64,000 nucleotides of DNA from Marinimicrobium koreense. Its GTDB lineage: Bacteria > Pseudomonadota > Gammaproteobacteria > Pseudomonadales > Cellvibrionaceae. Made by a program: the position numbers and the translations under genes. Of the stretch, positions 25,345 through 36,664 are shown in pieces. Every line of letters starts with the position of its first letter. Positions within the stretch are counted from its first letter, which is position 1. The stretch is taken from the NCBI RefSeq assembly GCF_003762925.1, contig NZ_RJUK01000004.1, positions 62,001 to 126,000 of the forward strand, in the 5' to 3' direction. The notes under the pieces were generated by a model, which was given only the letters and a program-made list of their open reading frames with translations, searched no databases and was not told the DNA's origin.

Positions 25345-28212
25345 ATGGATACCATTCTGGTTCGGGGGGCGCGCACCCATAACCTCAAGAATATCGACCT
25401 CGACATACCGCGGGACAAACTCGTCGTGATCACCGGCCTGTCCGGCTCGGGTAAGTCCTCACTCGCCTTCGACACCCTGTACGCCGAGGGCCAGAGACGC
25501 TATGTGGAATCGCTCTCCACCTACGCCCGGCAATTCCTCTCCATGATGGAAAAGCCCGACGTCGACCACGTGGAAGGGTTGAGCCCGGCCATCTCCATCG
25601 AACAGAAATCCACCTCCCACAACCCGCGGTCCACCGTGGGCACCATTACCGAGATTTATGACTATCTGCGCCTGCTATTCGCCCGGGTAGGTGAGCCCCG
25701 CTGCCCGGTGCACGGTGAGCCATTATCAGCGCAGACGGTCAGCGAAATGGTCGACACAGTGCTGGCCCTGCCCGAGGGCACCAAGCTCATGCTTCTGGCC
25801 CCGGTTATCCGGGATCGCAAAGGTGAGCACTTACATATCTTCGAGCAACTGAAGCGCGAAGGGTTTATCCGTGCCCGGGTGGACGACATTCTGGTGGATC
25901 TGGATGACCTGCCCAAGCTGGACAAGAAGAAAAAGCACACCATCGAAGTGGTGGTAGACCGGTTCAAAGTCCGGCCCGACCTTCAGACGCGGCTTGCCGA
26001 GTCCTTCGAAACCGCCTTGAATCTGACCGAAGGGTTGGCCGGCATCAGCTTTATGGATGGCGAACAGGATGACCAACTGTTCTCCGCCAAGCATGCCTGC
26101 CCAGTCTGCGATTACAGCCTGAGTGAACTGGAGCCGCGCCTGTTCTCGTTCAACAATCCCGCCGGCGCCTGCCCGACCTGCGACGGTCTGGGTGTGAAGC
26201 AGTTCTTTGATGAATCCCGGGTGATACAGAACCCCGAAGCATCTCTGGCCGAAGGTGCCATTCGCGGCTGGGACCGGCGCAATATCTACTACTACCACAT
26301 GCTCGACTCTCTGGCGGAGCACTACGGTTTCGATATCGATACGCCCTGGAAAAAGCTCAAAGCCAAAGACCGGCGGGTGGTGCTATACGGCTCGGACGAT
26401 GAGGAAATTGACTTCAGTTACATTAACGAGCGCGGCGACCTCTACCAGCGTCGGCACCGGTTTGAGGGTGTCTTGCCCAATATGGAGCGGCGCTATCGGG
26501 ACACCGAATCCTCGTCAGTTCGGGAGGAACTGGCCAAATACATGTCCTCCCAATCCTGCCCCAGTTGCGGCGGCGCGCGTCTGCGAGAGGAGGCGCGCAA
26601 TGTGTTCATCGACGAGCACACCCTGCCCCAGATGACCGAACTGCCGGTGGGGGAAGCCTACGACTACTTCAGCGCCCTCAATTTTCATGGCAGCAAGGCG
26701 AGTATTGCGGAGAAAATACTCAAGGAGCTGCGCGACCGGTTCCGTTTTCTGGTGGATGTGGGTCTGAATTACCTGTCTCTGAACCGCAGCGCGGACAGCC
26801 TGTCCGGAGGCGAGGCGCAGCGAATTCGCCTGGCGAGTCAGATCGGTGCTGGCCTGGTGGGCGTGATGTACATTCTGGACGAGCCCTCGATCGGGCTGCA
26901 CCAGCGCGATAATGAGCGCTTACTCCGCACTCTGACCCACCTGCGCAATATCGGCAATACGGTGATTGTGGTCGAACACGATGAAGATGCCATACGCCAA
27001 GCGGACCATGTGATCGATATCGGCCCGGGCGCTGGCGTTCACGGCGGTCAGGTGATCGCCCAGGGCGACGTCAACACCATCATGGCCACCGACGGCTCGA
27101 TTACCGGGGAGTACCTAAGTGGCAAGCGGGAAATCGCTGTGCCAGCGGAGCGTCATCCTGTGGACCCCGACCGGATGTTCCGAATCACGGGCGCCCGGGG
27201 TAACAACCTGAAAAGCGTCACCCTGGAGCTTCCGGTGGGCCTGATGACCTGCGTGACCGGCGTCTCGGGCTCCGGTAAGTCCACACTGATCAATGCCACC
27301 CTTCACCCGCTGGCGGCGACGGAACTCAATGGTGCCACCACGCTCAAAGCGGCGCCCTATGAAACCGTTGAAGGCATGGATCACTTCGATAAATGCGTCG
27401 ACATCGATCAGAGCCCGATCGGCCGCACGCCACGCTCCAACCCGGCAACCTATACCGGTATTTTTACCCCCATCAGAGAGCTGTTTGCCGGAACCCAGGA
27501 GGCCCGCTCACGCGGCTACAAACCGGGACGATTCAGCTTCAATGTCCGCGGAGGCCGCTGCGAAGCCTGTCAGGGCGACGGGGTCACCAAAGTGGAGATG
27601 CACTTTCTGCCGGACGTCTATGTGCCCTGTGACGTATGCAAAGGCAAGCGCTATAACCGCGAGACATTGGAGGTGAAATACAAAGGAAAAAGCATTCACG
27701 AAGTGCTGGAGCTGACGGTCGAAGAAGCCAGAACCTTCTTCGACCCGGTCCCTGCGATTGCCAATCGGCTGCAAACACTCATGGACGTGGGACTTTCCTA
27801 CATTCGGCTGGGCCAGGCGGCGACGACCTTGTCTGGCGGGGAAGCGCAGCGGGTCAAACTCTCCCGCGAGCTCTCAAAACGTGACACCGGCCAGACTCTC
27901 TACATTCTCGATGAACCGACGACCGGGCTGCACTTTTACGATATCGAGCAGCTTCTGGCGGTTCTGCACCGGTTACGGGATCACGGCAATACAGTGGTGG
28001 TGATTGAACACAATCTCGACGTGATCAAAACCGCTGACTGGCTTATCGACCTGGGGCCGGAAGGCGGCTCGGGTGGAGGCGAGATTATCGCCACCGGCAC
28101 GCCGGAGGCGGTTGCTGAGCAGCCACAATCCCACACCGGGCGATTCCTCAAACCGATGCTGAATGTGGCGGCAAAGCGCAAAAAAGGGAAAAAGAAAGCC
28201 GAGAAAGCCTGA
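25345..28212 (+). CDS. uvrA: excinuclease ABC subunit A
   Basis: This 955-residue damage-recognition ATPase works in nucleotide excision repair with UvrB and UvrC. Two ABC modules are present. Walker A motifs are '[20 protein letters not shown]' near residue 30 and '[16 protein letters not shown]' near 640. Signature motifs are '[16 protein letters not shown]' and '[16 protein letters not shown]'. Zinc-finger cysteines occur in 'CPVCDYSL...CPTCDG' and 'CEACQGDG...CDVCKGK'. Of two adjacent ATG codons I chose the second (25345), giving '[20 protein letters not shown]' as in other UvrA; GGGAG lies about 5 bases upstream. It diverges from the MFS gene and converges on rplQ across a bidirectional terminator. 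Confidence 0.98.
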   Translation: MDTILVRGARTHNLKNIDLDIPRDKLVVITGLSGSGKSSLAFDTLYAEGQRRYVESLSTYARQFLSMMEKPDVDHVEGLSPAISIEQKSTSHNPRSTVGTITEIYDYLRLLFARVGEPRCPVHGEPLSAQTVSEMVDTVLALPEGTKLMLLAPVIRDRKGEHLHIFEQLKREGFIRARVDDILVDLDDLPKLDKKKKHTIEVVVDRFKVRPDLQTRLAESFETALNLTEGLAGISFMDGEQDDQLFSAKHACPVCDYSLSELEPRLFSFNNPAGACPTCDGLGVKQFFDESRVIQNPEASLAEGAIRGWDRRNIYYYHMLDSLAEHYGFDIDTPWKKLKAKDRRVVLYGSDDEEIDFSYINERGDLYQRRHRFEGVLPNMERRYRDTESSSVREELAKYMSSQSCPSCGGARLREEARNVFIDEHTLPQMTELPVGEAYDYFSALNFHGSKASIAEKILKELRDRFRFLVDVGLNYLSLNRSADSLSGGEAQRIRLASQIGAGLVGVMYILDEPSIGLHQRDNERLLRTLTHLRNIGNTVIVVEHDEDAIRQADHVIDIGPGAGVHGGQVIAQGDVNTIMATDGSITGEYLSGKREIAVPAERHPVDPDRMFRITGARGNNLKSVTLELPVGLMTCVTGVSGSGKSTLINATLHPLAATELNGATTLKAAPYETVEGMDHFDKCVDIDQSPIGRTPRSNPATYTGIFTPIRELFAGTQEARSRGYKPGRFSFNVRGGRCEACQGDGVTKVEMHFLPDVYVPCDVCKGKRYNRETLEVKYKGKSIHEVLELTVEEARTFFDPVPAIANRLQTLMDVGLSYIRLGQAATTLSGGEAQRVKLSRELSKRDTGQTLYILDEPTTGLHFYDIEQLLAVLHRLRDHGNTVVVIEHNLDVIKTADWLIDLGPEGGSGGGEIIATGTPEAVAEQPQSHTGRFLKPMLNVAAKRKKGKKKAEKA

Positions 28213-28230
28213 ATAAAAGCATTCCCCCCA

Positions 28231-28270
28231 GATACAAAAAAGCCAGGCATCAGCCTGGCTTTTTTGTATC
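28231..28270. terminator. bidirectional terminator between uvrA and rplQ
   Basis: GATACAAAAAAGCCAGGC-ATCA-GCCTGGCTTTTTTGTATC is a near-perfect palindrome with A and T runs on both sides. It ends uvrA on the plus strand and the alpha operon on the minus strand. Confidence 0.95.
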
Positions 28271-28316
28271 TGCTTCAATGATGTCCACAAAAGACATCAT
28301 CAGCGCGGCGCCGATA

Positions 28317-28727
28317 TTACTCGGCCGAATCCGCTGCCGCTTCTACCGGCTCTTCACCCGCTTCAATCTGGGGGCGATCCACCAGCTCAACATAGGCCAT
28401 GGGGGCCTTGTCGCCGGCACGGAAGCCACACTTCATGATGCGGATATAGCCACCGGGGCGGGACTCATAACGAGGACCCAGCTCCGCGAACAGCTTACCT
28501 ACCGCTTCTTTATCACGCAGGCGACTGAACGCCAGACGACGGTTGGCAACACTGTCCTTCTTGGCCAAAGTAATCAGCGGCTCGGCTACGCGACGCAGTT
28601 CTTTGGCCTTGGGCAAGGTGGTTTTAATCAGCTCGTGCTCAACCAGAGACGCGGTCATATTGCGAAACATGGCTTTGCGATGAGAGCTGTTACGATTCAG
28701 TTGACGGCCACTATGACGATGACGCAT
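28317..28727 (-). CDS. rplQ: 50S ribosomal protein L17
   Basis: This 136-residue large-subunit protein sits near the peptide exit tunnel. The N-terminus '[20 protein letters not shown]' and '[20 protein letters not shown]' are diagnostic. The C-terminus has an acidic Ala/Glu tail ('[15 protein letters not shown]'). It is the last gene of the alpha operon, 83 bases after rpoA, and the bidirectional terminator at 28231-28270 lies beyond. Confidence 0.97.
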   Translation of the reverse strand: MRHRHSGRQLNRNSSHRKAMFRNMTASLVEHELIKTTLPKAKELRRVAEPLITLAKKDSVANRRLAFSRLRDKEAVGKLFAELGPRYESRPGGYIRIMKCGFRAGDKAPMAYVELVDRPQIEAGEEPVEAAADSAE

Positions 28728-28810
28728 GACGCTAAACCCTTCACTAACGATCGCTTCACAGCGATCTCGTTAACCGCCGGCCAAACGACCGGCGACGAAA
28801 CAATGTATTA

Positions 28811-29800
28811 TCAGTCTTCGTTCTTCAAGCTGGCCGGGGGCCAGTTTTCCAAACGCATACCGAGTGACAAACCGCGCGAGGCGAGTACATCTTTGATCTC
28901 TGTCAGAGACTTCTTACCCAGGTTCGGGGTCTTCAACAGCTCAACTTCTGTGCGCTGAATCAGATCACCGATATAGTAGATATTCTCTGCCTTCAGGCAG
29001 TTCGCAGAGCGAACTGTCAGTTCGAGATCATCAACCGGACGCAGAAGAACAGGATCAATTGCTTCCTCTTTCTCTTCCGGCGTGGACTGCTTCTCAGCCT
29101 CCAGGTCGACGAACACGGCCAACTGCTGTTGCAGAATGGTCGCTGCACGACGAATCGCTTCTTCCGGATCGATGGTACCGTTGGTCTCCAGATCCAGAAT
29201 CAACTTGTCCAGGTCAGTGCGCTGCTCTACACGGGCACTCTCGACCGTATAGGCAAGACGACGGACCGGACTGTAAGTCGCATCCAGCTGCAGGCGACCA
29301 ATCGCGCGACTTTCGTCCTCGTCGTGACGACGGGCATCAGCCGGCTCATAGCCGCGACCACGAGCCACGGTCAGACGCATGTTCAGCTCGGTATCACCGG
29401 TGATATGGGCAATCACGTGATCGGGGTTCTTCACCTCGATATCGTGATCAACCTGGATATCTCCAGCGGTAACGACACCCGGACCCTTCTTCTTCAGAGT
29501 CAGAACCGCGCGATCCTTACCGTGCATCACAACCGCAACGTTCTTGAGGTTGAGCAGGATTTCAATAACGTCCTCCCGCACACCCTCAATCGCGCTGTAC
29601 TCGTGCAGCACGCCGTCAATCTCGGCTTCAGTAATGGCACAGCCCGCCATGGAGGAGAGCAGAATACGCCGTAGGGCATTGCCCAGAGTGTGACCGAAAC
29701 CGCGCTCGAGCGGCTCCAACACCACGCGAGCGTGGGTCGGACTGTTTTCGGTCACATCGATATGACGCGGAGTCAAAAATTCGTTTACTGCAGTCTGCAT
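28811..29800 (-). CDS. rpoA: RNA polymerase alpha subunit
   Basis: This 329-residue alpha subunit nucleates polymerase assembly and contacts activators and UP elements. The N-terminal dimer domain is clear ('[20 protein letters not shown]', '[20 protein letters not shown]'). After a linker, the C-terminal domain has '[20 protein letters not shown]' and '[20 protein letters not shown]'. I chose ATG at 29800 ('[16 protein letters not shown]'), preceded by AGGTG at about 6 bases; a GTG two codons upstream is too close to the ribosome site. The length equals that of the E. coli protein. It lies between rpsD and rplQ. Confidence 0.98.
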   Translation of the reverse strand: MQTAVNEFLTPRHIDVTENSPTHARVVLEPLERGFGHTLGNALRRILLSSMAGCAITEAEIDGVLHEYSAIEGVREDVIEILLNLKNVAVVMHGKDRAVLTLKKKGPGVVTAGDIQVDHDIEVKNPDHVIAHITGDTELNMRLTVARGRGYEPADARRHDEDESRAIGRLQLDATYSPVRRLAYTVESARVEQRTDLDKLILDLETNGTIDPEEAIRRAATILQQQLAVFVDLEAEKQSTPEEKEEAIDPVLLRPVDDLELTVRSANCLKAENIYYIGDLIQRTEVELLKTPNLGKKSLTEIKDVLASRGLSLGMRLENWPPASLKNED

Positions 29801-29826
29801 AGCCACACCTGTTAGCGGTTAGTCCC

Positions 29827-30447
29827 TTACTTGGAGTAAAGCTCGACAATAAGGTTCTCGTTGATTTCAGCGGGCAATTCACTGCGATCGGGAACTCGGG
29901 TGAAAACGCCTTCTTTCTTGTCCGCGTTCACATCGATCCACTCAACATTGCTGCGCTGGCCGGCAAGGGTCAGGGCGTTCTGGATACGCAACTGATTCTT
30001 GGCCTTCTCGCGAACGGCAACCACATCACCTTCCTGCACCTGATAGGACGGAATGTTCAGGGTTTTGCCGTTGACGCTGATCGCCTTATGGGTCACCAGC
30101 TGACGCGCTTCTGCACGGGTAGAGCCAAAGCCCATCCGGTACACAACGTTATCAAGGCGGCCTTCGAGCAGCTTCAACAGGTTCTCACCGGTGGCACCCT
30201 TACGGCGAGCGGCTTCTTTGTAGTAGCTGCGGAACTGCTTTTCCATCATGCCATAGGTGCGACGTACCTTCTGCTTTTCACGCAGCTGCACACCATAGTC
30301 AGACAGACGACCACGACGCTGACCATGCTGGCCAGGAACGCTTTCCAGTTTACACTTCGAATCCAGCGCACGAGCACCACTCTTCAGAAAGAGGTCGGTG
30401 CCTTCACGACGGGACAGTTTACATGTAGGTCCAATATAACGAGCCAT
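29827..30447 (-). CDS. rpsD: 30S ribosomal protein S4
   Basis: This 206-residue primary 16S rRNA-binding protein also represses the alpha operon by binding its leader in related bacteria. The N-terminus '[20 protein letters not shown]' and the S4 RNA-binding domain ('[20 protein letters not shown]', '[20 protein letters not shown]') are clear. A GGGGAA ribosome site precedes the ATG. It starts 13 bases after rpsK. Confidence 0.97.
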   Translation of the reverse strand: MARYIGPTCKLSRREGTDLFLKSGARALDSKCKLESVPGQHGQRRGRLSDYGVQLREKQKVRRTYGMMEKQFRSYYKEAARRKGATGENLLKLLEGRLDNVVYRMGFGSTRAEARQLVTHKAISVNGKTLNIPSYQVQEGDVVAVREKAKNQLRIQNALTLAGQRSNVEWIDVNADKKEGVFTRVPDRSELPAEINENLIVELYSK

Positions 30448-30460
30448 TATCTAGTTCCCC

Positions 30461-30856
30461 TTACACTCGACGTTTCTTGGGAGGACGGCAGCCGTTGTGC
30501 GGAATCGGCGTAACGTCGACAATGTTGGTGATCTTGTAACCAACATTATTAAGTGCGCGAACTGCGGATTCGCGGCCAGGGCCAGGGCCCTTCACTTCTA
30601 CGTCGAGGTTCTTAAGACCGTATTCTTTCGCTGCCTCACCGGCGCGCTCCGCAGCTACCTGGGCAGCAAACGGGGTGCTTTTGCGCGAACCGCGGAAGCC
30701 AGAGCCACCAGAGGTAGCCCAGCTCAGGGTATTACCCTGACGGTCGGTGATAGTGACAATGGTGTTATTGAAGGACGCGTGGATGTGGGCAACCCCATCG
30801 ACCACCGTCTTCTTGACTTTCTTTTTCGTTGCGGCTTTATTACCTGGCTTCGCCAT
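30461..30856 (-). CDS. rpsK: 30S ribosomal protein S11
   Basis: This 131-residue small-subunit platform protein interacts with the 3' part of 16S rRNA. '[20 protein letters not shown]', '[20 protein letters not shown]' and the basic tail '[12 protein letters not shown]' identify it. It starts 54 bases after rpsM in the alpha operon. Confidence 0.97.
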   Translation of the reverse strand: MAKPGNKAATKKKVKKTVVDGVAHIHASFNNTIVTITDRQGNTLSWATSGGSGFRGSRKSTPFAAQVAAERAGEAAKEYGLKNLDVEVKGPGPGRESAVRALNNVGYKITNIVDVTPIPHNGCRPPKKRRV

Positions 30857-30910
30857 AGCAATCTCTTCCTAACCTGTAGTTACCGTATTTGAATGACTGG
30901 CGCAGATCGA

Positions 30911-31267
30911 TTAACGCTTAATCGGCTTGCGCGGGCCCTTACGTGTGCGAGCGTTGGTCTTGGTACGCTGGCCATTGACCGGCAAGCTGCGACGGTGACG
31001 CAGACCGCGATAGCAGCCCAGGTCCATCAGACGCTTGATGTTCATCGACACAACACGGCGCAAGTCACCCTCTACGGTATGCTTGCCAAGCTCGTTACGG
31101 ATCGCGTCGAGCTGTTCCTCGGAAAGACTACCCATTTTGGCGTCTTCGGCGATGCCAGTAGCGGCACAGATCTGTTGCGCAGTAGTACGGCCGATCCCAT
31201 AGACGTAAGTCAGGGAAACAACCGCGTGCTTGTGATCTGGTATGTTTACACCAGCAATACGGGCCAT
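30911..31267 (-). CDS. rpsM: 30S ribosomal protein S13
   Basis: This 118-residue protein of the small-subunit head contacts the 50S subunit and P-site tRNA. '[20 protein letters not shown]' and the C-terminal '[20 protein letters not shown]' are typical. It follows a strong promoter (31343-31371) with a leader of about 70 bases, the place where S4 controls the operon in E. coli. Ribosome site: GGAG. Confidence 0.97.
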   Translation of the reverse strand: MARIAGVNIPDHKHAVVSLTYVYGIGRTTAQQICAATGIAEDAKMGSLSEEQLDAIRNELGKHTVEGDLRRVVSMNIKRLMDLGCYRGLRHRRSLPVNGQRTKTNARTRKGPRKPIKR

Positions 31268-31342
31268 TCAAATTACTCCAGTAACACTAAAATTGCAGCG
31301 TTGACGGCAACTTACGCCACCCAACACCCTAAAAGGCGCGCA

Positions 31343-31371
31343 AGGATAGCGGTAAAATCACCAAAAATCAA
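31343..31371 (-). promoter_or_regulatory. alpha-operon promoter before rpsM
   Basis: On the minus strand TTGATT (31366-31371), a 17-base spacer and TATCCT (31343-31348). The implied leader of about 70 bases before rpsM could form the S4 translational-repression structure. Confidence 0.75.
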
Positions 31372-31375
31372 TAGC

Positions 31376-31393
31376 CCGGGGATTTCTCCCCGG
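31376..31393 (-). terminator. hairpin between rpmJ and the alpha promoter
   Basis: CCGGGGAG-AAAT-CCCCGG lies 60 bases after rpmJ and directly upstream of the alpha promoter. The T-rich stretch behind it (TTGATTTTT) starts about five bases on, so it may partly end spc-operon transcription. Confidence 0.45.
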
Positions 31394-31453
31394 ACGACAG
31401 TCAACGCCCCCTCATGTACGCCCCGCCCCTGGAGGGGGCCGGACGTCCAATTC

Positions 31454-31570
31454 TTAACCCTGCCGCTGCTTGTGGCGAGGCTCAGCGTGGCAAATTACTC
31501 GCAGAACGCCGTTGCGCTTAACCATCTTGCAGTTGCGGCAGATCTTTTTAACAGAAGCACGAACTTTCAT
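31454..31570 (-). CDS. rpmJ: 50S ribosomal protein L36
   Basis: This 38-residue zinc-ribbon ribosomal protein is encoded entirely on the minus strand: '[20 protein letters not shown]' followed by '[18 protein letters not shown]'. Cys11, Cys14 and Cys27 plus a histidine form the zinc site, so this is the zinc-containing (C+) form. It starts 22 bases after secY, at the end of the spc operon. Confidence 0.95.
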   Translation of the reverse strand: MKVRASVKKICRNCKMVKRNGVLRVICHAEPRHKQRQG

Positions 31571-31592
31571 GATCCTACCCTAGTAATGGGGA

Positions 31593-32930
31593 TTAGCGAG
31601 CGTTTCCGCTGCCATATCCCTTCAAGTTAGACTTCTTCATCAGTGACTCGTACTGATGAGACATCAAGTGCGCCTGAACCTGGGACATAAAGTCCATAAC
31701 CACCACTACCACGATCAGCAACGACGTGCCCCCCAAGTAGAAGGGAACATTGGCCGCCACCACCAGGAACTGGGGCATCAGGCACACAGCCGACATATAA
31801 ACAGCACCCACTACCGTCAGACGGGTCAGGACACTGTCGATATAGCGGGCCGATTGCTCACCCGGGCGAATCCCCGGGATGTAGGCACCGGACTTCTTCA
31901 GGTTATCCGCCACCTCTTTCGGGTTGAACATCAACGCCGTGTAGAAGAAGCAGAAGAACGAGATCAGCGCCGCGAACAGCAGAATGTTCAGAGGCTGACC
32001 CGGACCAATCGCCAGAGCGAGATCCTGAAGGAAGTCGCTGGCAAAACCGTCACCGCCCTCGCCAAACCACTGGGCAATGGACGCCGGGAACAGCAGAATA
32101 CTGCTGGCAAAGATCGCCGGAATCACGCCGGCCATATTGATCTTCAGCGGCAGGTGACTGGTCTGAGCGGCATAGGCATTACGGCCTTGCTGACGCTTCG
32201 CGTAGTTTACCGTAATTCGACGCTGTCCGCGCTCGACCCGGACCACACCCCAGATTACCGCCAACGCGATAACCGCAATCACCAGCAACAGTAGCAGGTG
32301 CAGATCGCCCTGACGGGCACTCTCAAACGCCTGGCCGACCGCGCTCGGCAAACCCGCCACGATACCGGCGAAAATGAGCATTGAAATGCCGTTGCCGATA
32401 CCTTTTTCAGTGACCTGCTCGCCCAACCACATCATGAAGACGGCGCCGGTAACCAGAGAGGTGACCGCTATGAAGTGAAACGCAAAATCCGCTTCGCCAC
32501 CATAGGCAAAACCGGAAAAGCTCACTGACATTGCCATCGCCTGGACCGTAGCCAACACCACCGTACCGTAACGGGTGTACTGGTTGATCTTGCGGCGACC
32601 CGCGTCACCTTCTTTCTTAAGCTGCTCCAGCGAGGGAGTCACGGCGGTCATCAACTGCATGATAATAGATGCAGAGATGTACGGCATGATACCCAACGCC
32701 AGAATACTCATGCGCTCCAGGGCACCCCCGGAGAACATGTTGAACATACCCAGAATGGTACCCTGATTCTGGTTAAACAGGTTGGCAATCCGCTCGGGAT
32801 CCAAACCAGGAACCGGAATATGAGTACCAATTCGGTAGACTACGATCGCCAGGAACAAAAAACGTAGGCGAGCCCAAAGCTCGCCCAGACCTTTCTGATT
32901 CCCCAACGAAGGATTACCGGGAGTTGCCAT
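31593..32930 (-). CDS. secY: Sec translocase subunit SecY
   Basis: This 445-residue pore-forming subunit of the SecYEG protein export channel has ten membrane segments. '[20 protein letters not shown]' opens the first, '[20 protein letters not shown]' carries the plug region, and '[20 protein letters not shown]' is the conserved cytoplasmic loop. It is in the spc operon between rplO and rpmJ, its conserved place. Its partner secE is also in this window. Confidence 0.98.
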   Translation of the reverse strand: MATPGNPSLGNQKGLGELWARLRFLFLAIVVYRIGTHIPVPGLDPERIANLFNQNQGTILGMFNMFSGGALERMSILALGIMPYISASIIMQLMTAVTPSLEQLKKEGDAGRRKINQYTRYGTVVLATVQAMAMSVSFSGFAYGGEADFAFHFIAVTSLVTGAVFMMWLGEQVTEKGIGNGISMLIFAGIVAGLPSAVGQAFESARQGDLHLLLLLVIAVIALAVIWGVVRVERGQRRITVNYAKRQQGRNAYAAQTSHLPLKINMAGVIPAIFASSILLFPASIAQWFGEGGDGFASDFLQDLALAIGPGQPLNILLFAALISFFCFFYTALMFNPKEVADNLKKSGAYIPGIRPGEQSARYIDSVLTRLTVVGAVYMSAVCLMPQFLVVAANVPFYLGGTSLLIVVVVVMDFMSQVQAHLMSHQYESLMKKSNLKGYGSGNAR

Positions 32931-32941
32931 GTTGGCGCCCC

Positions 32942-33376
32942 TTACTCTTCGACTTTCCCGCCGGCCGCTTCAATCGCAGCCTTGGCACCTTTGGTGACCG
33001 CAATACCGCGTACGGTAACCGCTTTGCTGAGCTCGCCAGATGCGAAGATCTTGGCGCGCTTCATGTTAGCACCAATGACATCGGCCTGCTTCAGAGTTTC
33101 GATATCGATGGTATCGCCCTCCACCTTGTTCAGCTCTGAGAGACGAACTTCGGCAGTGACACGACCAATGCGAGAACTGAAACCATACTTCGGCAGACGC
33201 TTCTGCAGCGGCATCTGACCGCCTTCAAAGCCCGGAGCAACACTACCACCGGAACGGGACTTCAAACCTTTGTGACCGCGACCGGCGGTCTTGCCCAGGC
33301 CACTACCGATACCGCGACCCACGCGCTTCTTGCTATGGGTGCTACCGGGGGCGGGACTCAGCTCGTTAAGACGCAT
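32942..33376 (-). CDS. rplO: 50S ribosomal protein L15
   Basis: This 144-residue protein acts in late assembly of the 50S subunit. '[20 protein letters not shown]', '[20 protein letters not shown]' and '[18 protein letters not shown]' are diagnostic. It starts one base after the rpmD stop (TAAGATG), with its GAGGGAG ribosome site inside rpmD, so translation is coupled. Confidence 0.97.
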   Translation of the reverse strand: MRLNELSPAPGSTHSKKRVGRGIGSGLGKTAGRGHKGLKSRSGGSVAPGFEGGQMPLQKRLPKYGFSSRIGRVTAEVRLSELNKVEGDTIDIETLKQADVIGANMKRAKIFASGELSKAVTVRGIAVTKGAKAAIEAAGGKVEE

Positions 33377-33377
33377 C

Positions 33378-33563
33378 TTATTCTCCCTCTACCTGTACCA
33401 GATAGTTTACAGAGTTAATCATCCCACGCACGGAGGGAGTGTCTTCCACCTCAACGGTGTGGCCGATACGGCGCAGACCCAAACCGGCAACGCTAGCCTG
33501 ATGCTTCTTCAGGCGACCCGCGGTACTACGGACTTGAGTCACTTTGATCATTTTCTTAGCCAT
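33378..33563 (-). CDS. rpmD: 50S ribosomal protein L30
   Basis: This is a 61-residue large-subunit protein. '[20 protein letters not shown]' and '[20 protein letters not shown]' identify it. The start is ATG at 33563; the frame extends five codons upstream, but the short form matches the family. It sits between rpsE and rplO. Confidence 0.95.
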   Translation of the reverse strand: MAKKMIKVTQVRSTAGRLKKHQASVAGLGLRRIGHTVEVEDTPSVRGMINSVNYLVQVEGE

Positions 33564-33599
33564 GGTCGTATTCCGCAATCAGTTAACTGGCAACGCCAA

Positions 33600-34109
33600 T
33601 TAATTCAGGATCTCTTCGACACTTTTGCCACGCTTGGCCGCTACAGAGTCCGGAGACGCCATAGACTTCAGCGCGTTAAAAGTGGCACGAACAACGTTTA
33701 CCGGGTTGGTAGACCCGTAGCACTTGGCCAGTACGTTCTGAACACCGGCAATTTCCAGCACAGAGCGCATGGCACCGCCAGCAATAACACCGGTACCCTG
33801 GGAGGCAGGCTGCATGAACACCTTGGAGGCGCCATGACGACCCTTGGTCGGGTACTGGATAGTATCACCGTTCAATTCAACGTCGATCATGTTACGGCGA
33901 GCGGCTTCCATTGCTTTCTGGATAGCAACCGGCACTTCGCGTGCCTTACCGCGGCCAAAGCCGACCTTACCGTTACCGTCACCAACCACAGTCAGCGCGG
34001 TGAAGGCAAAGATACGACCACCTTTAACAGTCTTGGCAACACGATTGACTTGTACCAGCTTTTCCTGGAAGCCTTCGTTGTTGCCTTCTTCTTTCTTCGC
34101 GTATGCCAT
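33600..34109 (-). CDS. rpsE: 30S ribosomal protein S5
   Basis: This 169-residue protein is involved in decoding fidelity and mRNA helicase activity. The N-terminal double-stranded RNA-binding fold ('[20 protein letters not shown]', '[20 protein letters not shown]') and C-terminal fold ('[20 protein letters not shown]') are complete. It begins 10 bases after rplR. Confidence 0.97.
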   Translation of the reverse strand: MAYAKKEEGNNEGFQEKLVQVNRVAKTVKGGRIFAFTALTVVGDGNGKVGFGRGKAREVPVAIQKAMEAARRNMIDVELNGDTIQYPTKGRHGASKVFMQPASQGTGVIAGGAMRSVLEIAGVQNVLAKCYGSTNPVNVVRATFNALKSMASPDSVAAKRGKSVEEILN

Positions 34110-34119
34110 ATCTTAACCC

Positions 34120-34470
34120 TTAGAATTCCAGTCCAGCTTCACGCGCAGCGTCCGCCAGGGCTTTTACGCGACCGTGGAACTTGAACCCACTACGGTCGAA
34201 TGCCACCCGGGAGACACCGGCAGCTTTAGCGCGCTCTGCTATCAGAGCGCCGACAGCTTTCGCCGCCTCGCTGTTACCCGTTTTGCCTTGACGCAGATCT
34301 TTGTCCAACGTCGAGGCACTGGCCAATACGCGGCCACCATCTTCTGCAATGACCTGCGCGTAAATATGACGCGGGGTACGATGAACAGACAGACGGTTAA
34401 CACTCAGTTCACGAATCTTGGCACGGGCACGACGCGCACGGCGAAGACGAGATTGCTTCTTATCGCTCAT
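34120..34470 (-). CDS. rplR: 50S ribosomal protein L18
   Basis: This 116-residue 5S rRNA-binding protein helps deliver 5S RNA to the 50S subunit. '[20 protein letters not shown]' and '[20 protein letters not shown]' are typical. It lies between rplF (9-base gap) and rpsE in the spc operon. Confidence 0.97.
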   Translation of the reverse strand: MSDKKQSRLRRARRARAKIRELSVNRLSVHRTPRHIYAQVIAEDGGRVLASASTLDKDLRQGKTGNSEAAKAVGALIAERAKAAGVSRVAFDRSGFKFHGRVKALADAAREAGLEF

Positions 34471-34479
34471 ATCCTGGCC

Positions 34480-35013
34480 CTACTTCTTCTTGGCTTCTTT
34501 ACGGCGAACCTGTTCGCTTGCATAGCGGATGCCTTTACCCTTGTAGGGTTCGGGCTCACGCAACGCGCGAATCTCGGATGCCACCTGACCGAGCAGCTGC
34601 TTGTCAGCGCTCTTCAGCACAATTTCTGTCTGGGCCGGACATTCCGCCGTTACACCTTCCGGTAAGGTGTAATCGATCGGCTGAGAATAACCGACAGACA
34701 GGTTTACAGTTTTACCCGACGCTTTGGCACGATAACCAACGCCGACCAGTTGCAGCTTCTCTTCGAAGCCCTGATCTACGCCTTTTACCATGCTGCCGAC
34801 CAGAGCACGCATGGTGCCTGCCAGCGCGCGGGACTGCTTGGCCCCATCACGAGCGGTGAACTTGAGCAGGTTTTCTTCCTGCTGGATTTCAACGCTGTCG
34901 TGAATTTCCAGAGCCAATGTACCTTTTCCGCCTTTAACGCTAAGGCTCTGACCCTGAAGGGTGACCTTAACAGCGGACGGTACTTCAACCGGACTATTTG
35001 CAACTCGTGACAT
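34480..35013 (-). CDS. rplF: 50S ribosomal protein L6
   Basis: This 177-residue protein lies near the GTPase centre. Two repeated folds are visible; 'MSRVANSPVEVPSAVKVTLQ' opens the protein, and the conserved C-terminal motif is 'PEPYKGKGIRYASEQVRRKE'. It starts 12 bases after rpsH. Confidence 0.97.
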   Translation of the reverse strand: MSRVANSPVEVPSAVKVTLQGQSLSVKGGKGTLALEIHDSVEIQQEENLLKFTARDGAKQSRALAGTMRALVGSMVKGVDQGFEEKLQLVGVGYRAKASGKTVNLSVGYSQPIDYTLPEGVTAECPAQTEIVLKSADKQLLGQVASEIRALREPEPYKGKGIRYASEQVRRKEAKKK

Positions 35014-35025
35014 GACGACTTCCCG

Positions 35026-35418
35026 TTAAAATACTGTGCAGAGGACTTCACCACCAACGCCAGCGGCGCGAGCGGCACGATCAGTCATAACACCTTTACT
35101 GGTAGAAACGATGGCAACACCCAAACCACCGCGCACGGTCGGAATGGACGACTTACCAGCATAACTGCGCAAGCCGGGACGACTGACCCGATCCAGCTCA
35201 GCAATTACCGGCTTACCTTCAAAATATTTCAGCTCAATGGTCAGCTCGGGCTTGGCACCCTCGCTCACTGAGAAACTATCAACGTAGCCTTCTTCTGCCA
35301 GAACTTTTGCCACAGAGGCCTTCAGTTTGGAAGAGGGCATGGTGACATTCGACTTTCCCACCTGCTGGGCGTTTCGAATGCGAGTCAGCATATCGGCCAA
35401 CGGATCTTGCATGCTCAT
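35026..35418 (-). CDS. rpsH: 30S ribosomal protein S8
   Basis: This 130-residue 16S rRNA-binding protein is the translational repressor of the spc operon in E. coli. '[20 protein letters not shown]' and '[20 protein letters not shown]' identify it. The first of two nearby ATGs (35418) has GGAG 9 bases upstream and matches the family N-terminus. Confidence 0.97.
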   Translation of the reverse strand: MSMQDPLADMLTRIRNAQQVGKSNVTMPSSKLKASVAKVLAEEGYVDSFSVSEGAKPELTIELKYFEGKPVIAELDRVSRPGLRSYAGKSSIPTVRGGLGVAIVSTSKGVMTDRAARAAGVGGEVLCTVF

Positions 35419-35449
35419 CTGATTCTGCTCCTAATGTTAAGCCCTGGGC

Positions 35450-35755
35450 TTACCAGCTGGACTTGACCAAACCGGGAACGTCGCCCCGCATGGCAGCTTC
35501 ACGCAGCTTGTGGCGGCACAAGCCGAACTTGCGATACACACCGTGCGGACGGCCAGTTACGCGACAGCGACGACGCCCGCGGCTCGGGCTCGCATCGCGA
35601 GGCAGCTGCTGCAGTTTGATCTGCGCTTCCCAGACTTGCTCTTCGGAAGAAGCAGGGCTGGCAATAATCGCTTTCAGTTCCGCGCGCTTAGCGGCGTATT
35701 TGGCGACTGTGCGGGCACGTTTTACTTCGCGTGCAACCATTGATTTCTTAGCCAT
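35450..35755 (-). CDS. rpsN: 30S ribosomal protein S14 (zinc-free form)
   Basis: This is a 101-residue long-form S14. The C-terminal '[20 protein letters not shown]' lacks the paired CxxC zinc ligands, so this is the zinc-independent (C-) type. It sits between rplE and rpsH, its normal position. Confidence 0.96.
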   Translation of the reverse strand: MAKKSMVAREVKRARTVAKYAAKRAELKAIIASPASSEEQVWEAQIKLQQLPRDASPSRGRRRCRVTGRPHGVYRKFGLCRHKLREAAMRGDVPGLVKSSW

Positions 35756-35765
35756 GACGCTACCC

Positions 35766-36305
35766 TTAACCTTTGAACGGGAAGTTGAACGCTTTCAACA
35801 GCGCGCGACCTTCCTCGTCGTTCCGTGCTGTCGTTGTGATACAAATATCCAGACCGCGGAGCTTATCGACTTTATCGTAGTCAATTTCCGGGAAGATAAT
35901 CTGCTCGCCTACGCCCATGGAGAAGTTACCGCGGCCGTCAAATTGCTTCGGGCTGATACCCCGGAAGTCGCGAATGCGCGGAATAGCGATGCTGACCAGG
36001 CGATCCAGAAACTCATACATACGATCTTTACGCAGAGTTACTTTGCAGCCAATCGGCCAGCCATCACGGATTTTGAAACCCGCGATTGACTTGCGTGCCT
36101 TGGTAATCACGACCTTCTGGCCGGCGATTTTTTCCAAGTCACCGATCGCATTCTCAAGCACTTTCTTGTCGCCCACAGCCTCACCGACACCCATGTTAAT
36201 GGTGATCTTGGTGATGCGCGGAACTTCCATCACGTTCGCGAGACCCAGCTCATCTTTCAGCTTGGGCGCGAGCTCTTTGCTGTACAGTTCTTTTAGCCTA
36301 GCCAT
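35766..36305 (-). CDS. rplE: 50S ribosomal protein L5
   Basis: This 179-residue 5S rRNA-binding protein forms an intersubunit bridge and touches P-site tRNA. '[20 protein letters not shown]', '[20 protein letters not shown]' and '[20 protein letters not shown]' are conserved. It starts 6 bases after rplX. Confidence 0.97.
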   Translation of the reverse strand: MARLKELYSKELAPKLKDELGLANVMEVPRITKITINMGVGEAVGDKKVLENAIGDLEKIAGQKVVITKARKSIAGFKIRDGWPIGCKVTLRKDRMYEFLDRLVSIAIPRIRDFRGISPKQFDGRGNFSMGVGEQIIFPEIDYDKVDKLRGLDICITTTARNDEEGRALLKAFNFPFKG

Positions 36306-36311
36306 GTCTAC

Positions 36312-36629
36312 TTACGCCTCTACGGCTTCGCCATTGGATTTGAAAACGCGGACCTTGTCGCCGTTTTCAAGGATCTTGAAGCCAACACGATCCGCCTTCT
36401 GAGTCGCCGGATTGTAAATGGCAACATTGGAGGCCTGGATCGAGGCTTCCTTCTCTACGATTCCGCCGGGCACGCCCAGTTGCGGATTCGGTTTCTGGTG
36501 CTTCTTGATCATGTTAATACCAGACACGATCAGGCGGCCATCAGCCAACACACGGGTAACTTTCCCGCGCTTACCTTTGTCGCGACCAGCGATAACAATC
36601 ACTTCGTCATCACGTTTAATCTTTCGCAT
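36312..36629 (-). CDS. rplX: 50S ribosomal protein L24
   Basis: This is a 105-residue early-assembly initiator protein of the 50S subunit. The KOW motif lies near the start ('[20 protein letters not shown]'), followed by '[20 protein letters not shown]'. It lies between rplN and rplE; the rplN-rplX pair opens the spc operon. Confidence 0.97.
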   Translation of the reverse strand: MRKIKRDDEVIVIAGRDKGKRGKVTRVLADGRLIVSGINMIKKHQKPNPQLGVPGGIVEKEASIQASNVAIYNPATQKADRVGFKILENGDKVRVFKSNGEAVEA

Positions 36630-36664
36630 TTGTCTGCCCTCAGCTCTCTGCCCGTACCAAGTGC